This document shows positions 24,557-35,100 of a stretch of DNA of 64,000 nucleotides, in pieces (the stretch's first letter is position 1; each line of letters begins with the position of its first letter). Origin of the DNA: Quillaja saponaria (Eukaryota; Streptophyta; Magnoliopsida; Fabales; Quillajaceae); the NCBI GenBank assembly GCA_029379385.1, contig CM055617.1, positions 1,674,001-1,738,000 on the forward strand. Direction: 5' to 3'. The translations under genes were made by a program, and so were the position numbers. Under the pieces are notes generated by a model. It ran no database searches, had not been told where the DNA came from, and saw only the letters and a program-made list of their open reading frames with translations.

Positions 24557-26198
24557 ATGTCTTTCTTCTTAGTATGCCTCCTCCTTCTTTCTGTGCTGTT
24601 TCTGATGAAAAAGAAGCAAAAAATGAAGAAACAGAACAAAAACCTTCCTCCTGGCCCCTCTAAGCTTCCCATTCTAGGTAACCTGCATCAACTTGGTACG
24701 TTGCCTCATCAGTCTCTTTGTAATCTGTCAAAGAAATATGGTCCAGTCATTCTACTGCAACTTGGTAAAGTGCCAACAGTTGTAGTCTCCTCTGCAGAAG
24801 CTGCAAGGCAGGTCTTAAAAAATCATGATCTTGATTGTTGCACTAAACCCTCGTTGGCTGGCATAGGTAGGCTTTCATATAATTATCTTGATATTGCTTT
24901 TGCGCCATACGGTAATTACTGGAAGGAGGTGAGGAAAATTTGTGTTATTGAATTCTTTAGCACCAAAAAGGTGCAGTCATTTCGGTTTATCAGAGAACAA
25001 GAGGTTGCTTTGCTGATTGATTCAATTTCCCAGTCATCCTTATCTGCAATTCCTGTTGACTTGAATGAGAAAATGATGTACTTTTCTGCAAGCATAATTT
25101 GTAGAACTGCCTTTGGAAAGAGGTTTGAAGGAAATGAATTTGATGAGGGTAAGTTTCAAGAAGTAGTACGCGACGCCATGGCAATGTTGGGAAGCTTCTC
25201 AGCATCTGACTTCTTGCCATACATAGGCTGGATAATTGATAGGCTCTCAGGCCTTCAAGGCAGGCTTGAAAGGAGCTTTCTTGACTTGGATGGTTTTTAC
25301 CAACACATTATAGACCAACGTCTTAATGCCAAAGAAACAAAACATGAAGAAGAACAAAACATAACTGATACGCTGCTAAAATTAGAGAGTAATCAGACAG
25401 AAATTAATGCAGTTCAATTTACCCAAAATCATGTCAAAGCAATCCTTATGGTAAACTTTTATATAATACTACTCCTGTCTGTTTGTCAATTTAGATAGTC
25501 AAATAATGCAGACCTTGGTCTGTGTATAATTTTGAATCATGAGCTAACTTTTTATTGTTGTCGTGTGTTGCAAGAATTTATTTCTAGGAGGAGTGGGCAC
25601 TAGTGCTATCACTGTGGTTTGGGCTATGGCAGAGCTTATTAGGAACCCAAGAGCAATGAAGAAATCACAAGAAGAAATCAGAAATTGTGTTGGAAACAAA
25701 GGAGAAGCCGATGAAGGAGACATTGAGAAGCTAAAATACCTGAAGATGGTAGTGAAAGAAACTCTTAGATTGCATCCTCCAACACCACTTCTTATTCCCA
25801 GAGAAACTATGTCCCACTTTAAGATAAATGAGTATGACATAGACCCAAAAACCCAAGTCTATGTTAATGCTTGGGCTATTCAACGAGACCCTGATATCTG
25901 GACATCCCCTGAAGAGTTTGTTCCTGAGAGGTTTGAAGATGACATTGATTTCAATGGGCAAAATTATGAACTCTTGCCCTTTGGTTCTGGAAGAAGAGGT
26001 TGTCCTGGTGTGTACATGGGACTTATAACGGTGGAGTTGGCACTTGCCAATCTTTTGTACTTTTTTGACTGGAAATTGCCCGATGGATTGAAGGAGGAAG
26101 ATGTGAACATGGAAGAATTACCTGGTCTCGCCGTGCATAAGAAGTTACCTCTGAAGCTAGTGCCAGTCAAGTATATCGCTGGACATAGTAAGATATAA
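24557..26198 (+). CDS. CYP71B-type cytochrome P450, unit 7 (intact frame, I-helix acid lost)
   Basis: Exon 1 is 24557-25450 and exon 2 is 25575-26198, giving 505 residues with no stop or frameshift. The anchor, [13 protein letters not shown] hinge, C-helix WKEVR, K-helix ETLR, PERF and heme loop FGSGRRGCPG (Cys about 441) are present. The I-helix reads GGVGTS: Gly replaces the conserved Asp that stands before Thr in GGVDTS of the other units. In P450s this acid helps deliver protons for oxygen cleavage, so the enzyme may be slow, uncoupled or specialised. It also differs from its relatives by MYFSASIICRTAFG in place of MMSLTASITCRVAFG, and its C-terminus is three residues shorter. Expected on the ER membrane with P450 reductase; substrate unknown. 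Confidence 0.88.
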
Positions 26199-27554
26199 AG
26201 GAGTACATGTTTGGCTTTGTTTATTGTAAGGAATAAACCTCTCTAATCAAGTCCTTAGGCTTAGGGAGTATATGAAGTTTCTTGAATAAAAAACAAGGCA
26301 TATTCCGAATTTTGCACCCCAGATTAATTTCTTGTAGGTTTTTGTTTCAATTCTAAAGCCCGTTGTTACCAACTTACAACTGAATCTATCTCCAAGACAC
26401 ACGAAAACTCGAAAAGTTGATTGTTGGGGTTTCTTTTGTAGCACTCTTTGTGCTACTTTTGGCAGATTTTCGCATCAACAGCTGAGACCAATCTCAGGAC
26501 CAATATTCTGATAAGAAGCTGCTGCAATAAGGTGGAATTAAGGTTCTTATCCCAAAACAGAAAATAATTATTAAATTTGAGTGGTTCTGTTTTCACTCAG
26601 ATATGATCACTTATTGCTTATTTATCTAGTATGGTAGTGATTTGTACAAATCTGTGAAGACTATAAATCTTCCACTGAAGTTAATCTTCGGGCTTAAAAT
26701 GCATACCATTACTTTATGTCATTACTGTACATGCAAAAAATGGTAGTGAATGTGAGGACTACAGCCATGCAGAAACATGTAAGCAAACTTTGCTGTGAAT
26801 ATAAAGAAACAAATAATTTCAAGAGAGACTCAGAAACAAATAATTACAAATTACATGTGACAACCATAATGCATGTTCATTCTTTATTCGTAATTTTAAT
26901 CTCAAATTAGTTTGATTTTGTGAAGCTTCCCAACTTTGCTTCACTTGCTCCAATGTTTGATTTGGTTACTTGAAGATTACTGTTGTACGAATTTGTAGAA
27001 ACTCAAGACATTTGTCAACTTCACCTTTTTTCCTCTACAAAGTAAAAATGGACTTTTTGTAGGGGTTATGCCATTTGTGTCAATAAGATTTTCTAAAAAG
27101 CAGCAGACAGAGATTAATTCTCATCCTATTTCATCTTCTTTATTGGTTGTTATTGAGTAGGAGGGGCTGGAGGAAATAAATTGAGGCACCCCAAAGTCGC
27201 CAATTAACATTCTTGATTTCCCAGAGTTTTCTCAGAAAGTATAACCATTATCTGTCTCCAAGATGATTGCTGAGGTTTCATTTGTAACATTCATTGTACT
27301 ATTTTTAGTATATCTTCACATCAACAGCTGAGACCAATCTTGGGATTTGTAGACTCTGTTCAATCTCCTTCATCACAATCTTCTCCCTTAACAGGATTTA
27401 AACATTTTCTCTCTCCAAACCATACATTCTGATAAGAACCTGCTGAAAGAAGATGAAATTAAGGTTCTCATCCAAAGCAGAACATATATACACAAGCAAA
27501 CAATAAATTAAATAAATGAATTACAAAACTAGCAAGTGAAGTTGTGAATGACAA

Positions 27555-27665
27555 TTACCGCTTTGGTTTTGCCAATCTTTTCACAGGATCAATTGGACAG
27601 CCACGGAGAATCTTTTTTGCCAAATGAACTTTCCACAAGTAAAGACACGGACCTTGATGAAACCA
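27555..27665 (-). other. Antisense exon-like piece recurring behind P450 units
   Basis: On the minus strand this encodes WKVHLAKKILRGCPIDPVKR followed by a few residues and TAA, or equally a GT donor (AAGCG|GTAATT). The same frame, without indels, occurs behind unit 3 (about 15645-15760), unit 4 (about 18760-18900) and unit 6 (23532-23640), with WKVHLNRKFLDGCPINPVKR in the last two. A more decayed copy lies at about 9045-9125. It is probably an exon of an unidentified minus-strand gene duplicated along with the P450 units. I do not recognise the family. Confidence 0.45.
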
Positions 27666-27726
27666 GAAGATTACAAAGATAATAGGTATAGGTAGAGAAA
27701 ACAGAAAGAAGCCATAGAAACTGCAT

Positions 27727-27743
27727 CCCCCCCCCCCCCCCCC
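27727..27743. repeat. Poly-C tract of about 17 bases
   Basis: A C-run followed by CCCTCCCTCCC. The G-rich complement could form a quadruplex. A minus-strand open frame that reads through it as poly-Gly is not a gene. Confidence 0.8.
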
Positions 27744-27960
27744 TCCCTCCCATTGCAGCAACAAATACAGGGAAAAATGATAAAAGAAATGCAGGTCACT
27801 TAATGTGGAAGCTGCCACAGTATAAGATGGTTGACATACAATGAAGTTGCATTGAATAAGAGAGCCCTGAACATGAAGTTGCTATAACCTACGATTCTTG
27901 AATCCAAAAATTGAAAGGTAAGAAAAAACACACAAAGATATCTAGGGAAAAAAAGTGTAA

Positions 27961-30900
27961 TCATAAAAGAGGTTCAGAAAGTTCCATTTCATTGGAAGTC
28001 TGTTGTTGCATTTCAGATCGGCGGCTTCCTACAAAGTCCAGCCCAAGCCACTCCCACGGCCAGCAGGCATATCTTGGCCCATACCGACTCCTCAAGTCTT
28101 CCCTGTTTTCAAACTCTTCAAGCTGATGGGTAAGCTCCTCTACTCTGTCCCTCAGTCTAGATGCCCTTAAGTCTGCTAACTTCAGTGATTTTTCAGCTGC
28201 ATCTCTTGCCGCCATGGCAGCAGCCGCTGTCTCTTCCTTGAATTTGAGCTTCTTCTCTGACTCCAATATGGATTGCTTCAACTCTTCAAGTTCCTGCTTA
28301 AGAGCTGACAACTGCAGATGTCCAACAAAAAAAACATAATTAAAAATGAAACATCCAATTTAACTATCAGGATAGTCTGAAACTATTGGAAGACCAAACA
28401 CATAAAATAGATAAGTGACTGTAATTTCTGCCTAAAATACCAACCTCCTGTAATTACAGTGATAACTTAGTACTCCTGTAATTACAGTGATAACTTAGTA
28501 CTTCTGATAAAAATAAAAATAAAGGCCACACTGGCAAATAAATCTCGGCAGTACCAGATATTGAATTCGTACAACTGGCATTTGACATGACTGAACATAA
28601 GAAGAACGCCAGACAAAATCATTTTGATCAATTTGTCTCAAGCATACAACAGAGTTATCTACCCAATATTATTGAACTGTCTTTCTTTCGATTACACAAT
28701 TAAAACTAACAGATACTGCTTTTAGCACCTCAACTCTATCATTTAAGTCATTATTTTCTTGAAACTGCTAGCAGAAGCACTGTTCTAATTGTTTAGATGT
28801 CCAATAGAACAGCATGAACAGGATAAAAAATTGTCTACATGCCCACTATATAAGCAAAATAATGTCGCCAGCTCAGGAAGAATACCTGTGCCACAAATTC
28901 CTGTTCAACGGCTCTACCAGCAGCAGCTTCTTGCTCTGCTGCTACTTTCCATCTTGTAATTTCTTCTTCAGCGGCAGCAATGTCCATCATTAGACCCTCA
29001 ACCTGCACCATAAGGCCATGTCAATACTCAGTGCAAAGAGAAGCATTAATGTCCCGATGGATTAAGTGATGAACGGTGATAGAGCACTTTAAATCTATTA
29101 CTATGTACAAAAACTAAATAATGGTCAGAAACGATGATAGGAGGTGAACTAAACTAACTTTCAGCAATACATGAGTAACTTACACTTTCATTTGCCACTC
29201 TCTCCTTCTCTTCAAGTTCTTCTATTTTAAGCATTCTATGGTTGAGCTCCTTGGCCTGAGCCTCTACATGCTGTTTATGTAGACTCAACTCTGCCCTTAA
29301 TACTAGTAAAGCAACAAGGAAAACAGGAAATTACCTGGTCAGGACAAGGGACACTGCAAGTACATACAGATATGATAAACACCTCTTTAGTTTGAGAGTG
29401 ACTTCAAGTACCTCAACTCATCTACAGTATGCTGCAGCTCAATAATCTCAAGTTGAGATGCCTTGACAACATTCTCCAAAGCACCTGCCTGCACACGACA
29501 TATAAGTAACTATGGCAAAGAAAGTTGAAAATGGAAATCAAAATTAAAATTTAAAAACTATGAGAGAAGAAAACAACACTCAAAAGCACTTACCAAGTTG
29601 TATATTTCATTCTCATCTTTTTCCAGATCATCCAAATTGTCACTAGAAGCTGTAACTGTTTCCATCTCCTAGAAGTTTACTAAATTTGAAATCAATCCCA
29701 GCTTCTCTTAATCCATTTTCTGCAACTTGAAACAAGTGATTTGTTTTGGAAGATGAATCCAACTTCATCCTCTTTGACAAAGCACTCCTAAGTAAAGATC
29801 CAATATGATCTTTCTCTTTCACTAGTCGAGTCACTGTTTCATCTAAATTTTTGATTTCACGATTCTTCTCCTCAACTAAATCCCTTGTCTTTTCAACAAC
29901 CATTCTAGTCAATTCATAAATAGATTCCATACCAGCCAAAGAAGCTCGTATATTCTCCTCCATGTCTGTTTCTTGTGGAAGAAACAATGACTCTGAAAGT
30001 TCCGAATTGCTAGCATCAACTATGTTAATAATGTCATATATCCGTTCATGAATTTTGGACACAAGATTCAACTGATCAATTAATAAATGCCTCTGTGATT
30101 CCATTTTTGATTCAGAAGTATTAAATTTGTCATCATACTCGCTGACTAACTGCCTCAACTCCAAAGCTTCATTTTTTACTGTATCCAATTTCTCTGACAT
30201 CTCTCGTTCAATCTCATATATCTTTTCATCCTTTTCAGCAACTGTTTTTTCCAAATTCTCAATAAGAGTTGCTTTCTTCGTGACCTCTTCCCTCAATCCA
30301 CCGATTGTAGCTTCGAGCTGAGAAACCTCAATGGCAATCTCATAGTTCCTCTGCTCCATCTGCTCTCTCGGTCTCATTCCTAGACTTAGATGTGGCATCC
30401 ATCTGTCTCACAAGCTCTTCAACAATCTCATTAGTTCTCTTGATAACTCCATATGCTACCGCTGACAATCCCGTGTACTTTTGCGACTTGGGCAAACCAT
30501 TCGCGGTGAAATTTTTAAAATTACTAACCTTCCCTGATATCTTCTCAATCCCAGTCACTAGCATATGCGTAGATTGCCCAATTTCTGATCTCAAACCATC
30601 TCTCTCCTTCACTACTTCATCAAATTGCTTTGCAATCTCATCTCTCTGCTCGGAAACCTGATCTTTTACTCTATTGGTCTCCTCTAATTCAGCCAAAACC
30701 TTCTCGTTTGATTTTAAAGCCTCTTCTTTTTCCCTTAAAGCTTCATCCCTCTGTCTCCCGCACTCATCACGTTTCTTAATCGCTTCATGAGCAAGCGCCT
30801 TTAACCGATTGAATGAAATTTGCAATTCGGATTTCGAGTTCTCCGCCGCCTCTCGAGCTTGCCGCTCTCGATCAAGCTCCGTGAGAAGCTCCCGAAACTT

Positions 30901-31012
30901 CTCGACGGATATATCTTCCGGTGCCGGATTCTTTATCAAAATAGGAACCGGATCGTCGCCCTCCACATCGCTAAGCACTGCATTCGGCGTCTTCGTCCCC
31001 GGAACCCGCCAT
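27961..31012 (-). CDS. Coiled-coil protein, At3g49055-like, three apparent frameshifts
   Basis: Five exons: 29594-31012, 29412-29488, 29184-29295, 28886-29002 and 27961-28311, all with GT-AG borders. The product, about 490 residues, is almost entirely heptad-rich coiled coil, with a conserved centre (LVTGIEKISGKVSNFKNF) and a C-terminus with RYACWPWEWLGLDFVG ending EMELSEPLL. It matches the plant family of Arabidopsis At3g49055, from memory, whose function is unknown. Exon 1 needs three frame changes: near 30982 (after MAGSGDEDAE), near 30370 (within RNET.REQMEQ) and near 29659 (within LLGDG.VTASSD). Each looks like one extra base, and together they restore the starting frame. It is either a recently damaged gene or one with sequence errors; exons 2-5 are clean. 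Confidence 0.75.
28446..28501. repeat. Perfect 28-bp tandem duplication in an intron
   Basis: Copies at 28446-28473 and 28474-28501 are identical, each with the palindrome TGTAATTACA. The site is in the last intron of the coiled-coil gene and has no evident function. Confidence 0.9.
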
Positions 31013-32105
31013 TTATATTATCTAGAGAAATCCTAATTTTCTATCAATTCAGCAAAACTGCATCTGTAGTTTTACACTTCGACCGAACCACCGGTGTTTG
31101 TATTCACAAAAAATAGTTTCAGATTATGACACAACTGGTCTGGTCTAAACCGAAATAAGAAGCAAAACAGAGTTTGAATAAAATTGAAACCCTAGAATTT
31201 GGAGAAGATGAAAATGAAGGAACCCTATTTACTTGGAGAATTGGAGAAACCGAATTGTGATCGAAATTTTGGAGTTCGAGAATTTTAAATAGTGAAATAG
31301 TTTCTTTTTCAGGATTGAAGCACCAGCTTGAAGATTCTGATCATTATGAATAGGGAAGGGAATTGTGGAAGGAGATCGTACCTGCAGAAGACGAAGAAGG
31401 AGAAAGAGGAGGAAGACCACGCGTAGCAGAAAAAGAACAACAATAGCTACCAACCAGTCTTCCTCTTTTCCTTCTTATTCAAAAATAAAAATTACTATGA
31501 TACACTCACTTCGAGATGAGGCCACACTAAAAATTTGGTTTGCGTGTAGCTTAATTAAACGGGTAATTTAGCTAAAAAATTTAAACGGCCTGATGAAAGG
31601 TTTATTAGTGAATTGTTGTACCTGCATGTAGCCTAGCAGAACTCTAAGCCCTGCGGACGGTGACGCAGAGCATGACAGCTTACCTTAGATGAATTCTGAG
31701 TCTTAAAAACGTGACCAGGACGGTGACGGAATATCTATATCTGTCTGTCACAGTCGTAAATTCTTTTCCCTTACCAACTTTCAAGGATGAAGGTACTTAA
31801 ATATTTTTTCATAAAAAATACTCTTTATTAAATTAATAAATATGCGACAGTAAACATTATTTTTTAAATTAATAAATACATAAATTACTGGAATGCTAAC
31901 TTCTGTGTGTTACGTGTAGTCTCAGCAATGCTGTACTTTCAATAGTTTGCCCATTCATACATTGGTTGAAATTCCTGTTCGTTTACAAACATCTTACAAT
32001 ATTAAGCTTCTATTTGGGTACACAAATCATGACATGAATAACATCCATAAACTTCCAAGTTCACTAAACAAGTTGAGTCATGAGATACACATTAATCATA
32101 AATAC
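31013..32105. other. Intergenic between coiled-coil gene and GLE1
   Basis: Upstream region and probable 5' leader of the minus-strand coiled-coil gene (to about 31450, purine-rich GAAGAAGG runs), then spacer up to the GLE1 stop. A plus-strand ORF at 31365-31571 is Arg/Lys-rich low complexity and is not supported as a gene. Confidence 0.5.
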
Positions 32106-35100
32106 TTAGTTGACGATTCTTTCACGTGATAACAGAGAAGACTGCAGACTTCGTCCCTCTGGCTCCTGAAGGAACTTCTTGTCTTCTATGTAGGACTGCA
32201 ACTCCACAATAACATCTTGAAATCCTGATTCTTCTCGTGCTTTTAGAGCAACTAAAAAGTTCTGAGAGATGATGTTGAGTATCTTCCTGAACTGAGATTT
32301 ATATCTTCTAAAGAGAGCAAACCCTGCCATCTGGGAAACATAAAGTTAATACATTAAGTCACCCACTTTTCTTCCCCCACCAAAAGGCTACTATAACATC
32401 AACTTACTTGCAAGAATTCACTTAGCGCAACAGCAGTATATCTATTGGCTGGAAGAGCATTCAAAAACCTTGCAAGCCATGTCCAACCTTCTTTCAAGCC
32501 ATGCACATTTTGGATACCCGAAATTTCTGTCTATCAAAACATCATCAGCTGCTTCTGTTCTATCATACTAATAATATTAAGATAGATGCAATGATTGAAT
32601 GTCATTTAATGCTAAAACATTTTAGATAGTTTAGGGCATAGAGTGGCAAACCTGAACTAGTGAGCCATACAGCTTCATGTAAGATTTTAACCGCTTTAGG
32701 TAATCCTCTGAACTCTCAATCTTTCCATCATCTTCCCGGTATCCAATACTTTTGTAGTAATCCTCTTTTGATTTGAATGCAGACTGAAGAAGGGGGAAGA
32801 ATTTAGAATCCAAATAACAGCAGCAAAAATATTCTTGAAAATATTGTTTGAAGAAAAATAATAACATATACATACAAATACATACGCACTTACACACATA
32901 CCTACAAACATATATATGTATACAACAAGAAGCATTGATCCTAAATCATTGAGATCGTCTATATAGATCCTTACAAAACTAGTTGGTAATATATGTGTGT
33001 GAATATATGTCTATATTTATATCAGAAAAGTAATTAGTCCGTACGATACAATTACCTTATAAAAACATGATTGAAATACCCAAGGGCTGTGAAGAGACCG
33101 AAAGTAAATTCAAGGGTTATGAATAAATAGCATAGAGAAAATCAAAAGTAAAAACAAAACTAGAAAATCAATTTGTAACAACATAATTACATATTTCTTT
33201 GTCTGGTCATTGACTAGTATTCTCTGCATACAAAATGATTGCTTCCTCAACAATTTTGGTACTACAAAGTCTAGGTTCTTTCTAATTTTCCATCTCTTAT
33301 ATACTAACGGATCTGCACTCGGACCTAGTATTTAGGTGCAGCACAAAGTAAAACATAGAAGAATAAACAAACATGAATCCTAAAACAATAACTAAAGGAC
33401 ACTTCTTTCAATTGTTAAAACTTGTTTGTAACAAAATGACCATCATGGAACTTTAACACATGGGGTCTATGTCTGTTGACCATTATGTTTTAAACAAGTT
33501 GGCCAAAAAAAGGTTCCCAACAAGTCACCTCTGAGTAAACTATGTGTTTTGGGACAGTGTAGATGCAAGCTCTATGGAACTCGGCCAGAAGAAGATCCAT
33601 CACATCCGGTACCTGATTCACAAAGATAGACATGCATCACAAGCAGGTGCATGGGAATAATTATTCTTAACAGTAAATGTTATTGCTTGATGCATAAATA
33701 GATATCATTGTACTTATTTTCTCATGTATGGTGTATGCTGCCTTAGACTTTCAACCTTTCAGCTTAAGCTCACTTGGAAAGCCCTTCAGACACAATACAG
33801 CTGCCTTAAAATCACAACCTTTTGATTTCAGACATGATTCAGTAGGATTGTGAAGTTAGTGACTCAAAAATAGTTCAGAATTATGCTACCAACCAATAGA
33901 ATTGAGCAACTAACCAAACGCTACATAAAAAATAAAAATAATATGAACATGATATTTCTTGATAAACAGATATTACTGGTGCGGATCCATGGGAATTCCT
34001 TTTTCATTTACGATCTTTCTATATTTGGAGAAAGACTAGCTGACAACAGGGAAAATAAGGGAGAGGTAGGTTGTCATTAGTAATGTCAACCAAAATGTGA
34101 GTTATCCATCCTGGATGTTGGGAGTCTGGCTTGAGCAAAAAGTAAACCTTAGGCTACACCAATTAACGTATTCAAAGCTTATTTATCTATCATCCCCTAC
34201 TCACCCTGGAGGTTACAGATGTTTTACCTGTGAGGCAACAAGGACAATGACATAGCCACATGCAAAAGCGGTATGAGGGCTTGCACAATGGGAAGCAACC
34301 TGTGGAAAAAAAAAAAAGACATTATGGGTAAGAGAAAAAAAGGAGAGCAGACAGCTTTTAACAACTGGCTCCATTACTGTTAGACAACAGATTTCTCTCT
34401 TCAGCATTTTTTATAGCTTTTAGATGGGTATGTAAGATAAAATGTTAATTGTTCTCCTTTGGACTTCTCTCTTTCTCAATAAAATCTTCATTTCTTATCC
34501 AAAAAAAAAAATGTTAATTGTACAATAAATCTTTTTGTCTGCCACTAAATTTTTTACCTCAATAACTTTCTAGCATGCAGTCACTGATCAAATAAAGCAG
34601 AAACAGTGACGGAAAAGTAAGCATGTTTGACACTTCACTATCCAAGAGCATGAAATAATTACCTTCTTGGCAAATGTCCCAATGCTGATTGATCGAGGAC
34701 AGTGAGGATCATTCAGAATATTAATAAGTCCAATTGCTTTTGATCTGCAAAACATCACAATAGTAATTCCATATATGTTATAGATACTGCATGTTTTCCA
34801 AACCAAAATGGAAGATCTGGTAAAGTTATGGCTCAATCTTTTCTAACTTAAGATCCTTGACAGAAAAGTTTTGGCTGTGTTTGGTACCGATTAAAAATTG
34901 GATGCTTCCTGATAATTTTCCTGTTTGAGAGGTTAAATACAAAATGGGTGCATGCTGTTTATACCAGCATTCAACAATAATACTGCAAAAGCACCGATAT
35001 AGACAAGGGGCTGATTGACCAATTTTGGTCTAACCAGCCACTCAATTGATCCACCTTTAGGCAGCAAATACAAAGTCCAGTATATCAATGTTCAGACTTC

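Larger units (their letters stand above)
26199..27960. other. Array end, with an eighth unit lacking its coding region
   Basis: The 3' flank of unit 7 runs to about 26570 and then jumps to upstream-type sequence. The recurrent CTTTGCTTCACTTGCTCCAA element is at 26934-26953. A leader like those of the other units ends at about 27249 (CAGAAAGTATAACCATTA), exactly where a start codon should follow. Instead the text of the 3' flank begins (TCTGTCTCCAAGATGA, then CATCAACAGCTGAGACCAA). A whole P450 coding region has therefore been removed between a retained leader and a retained 3' flank. Confidence 0.75.

Noticed and set aside
27555..27818. Gly-rich minus-strand protein
   Set aside because: The Gly run is the complement of the poly-C tract; it is not conserved in the other copies.
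6937..27960. A biosynthetic gene cluster with different enzyme classes
   Set aside because: Only P450s of one subfamily are seen here; no terpene synthase, transferase or other partner enzyme lies in the window.
34862..35060. Possible MITE beginning GGCTGTGTTTGGTACC in a GLE1 intron
   Set aside because: I could not find the matching inverted terminus or a target duplication.
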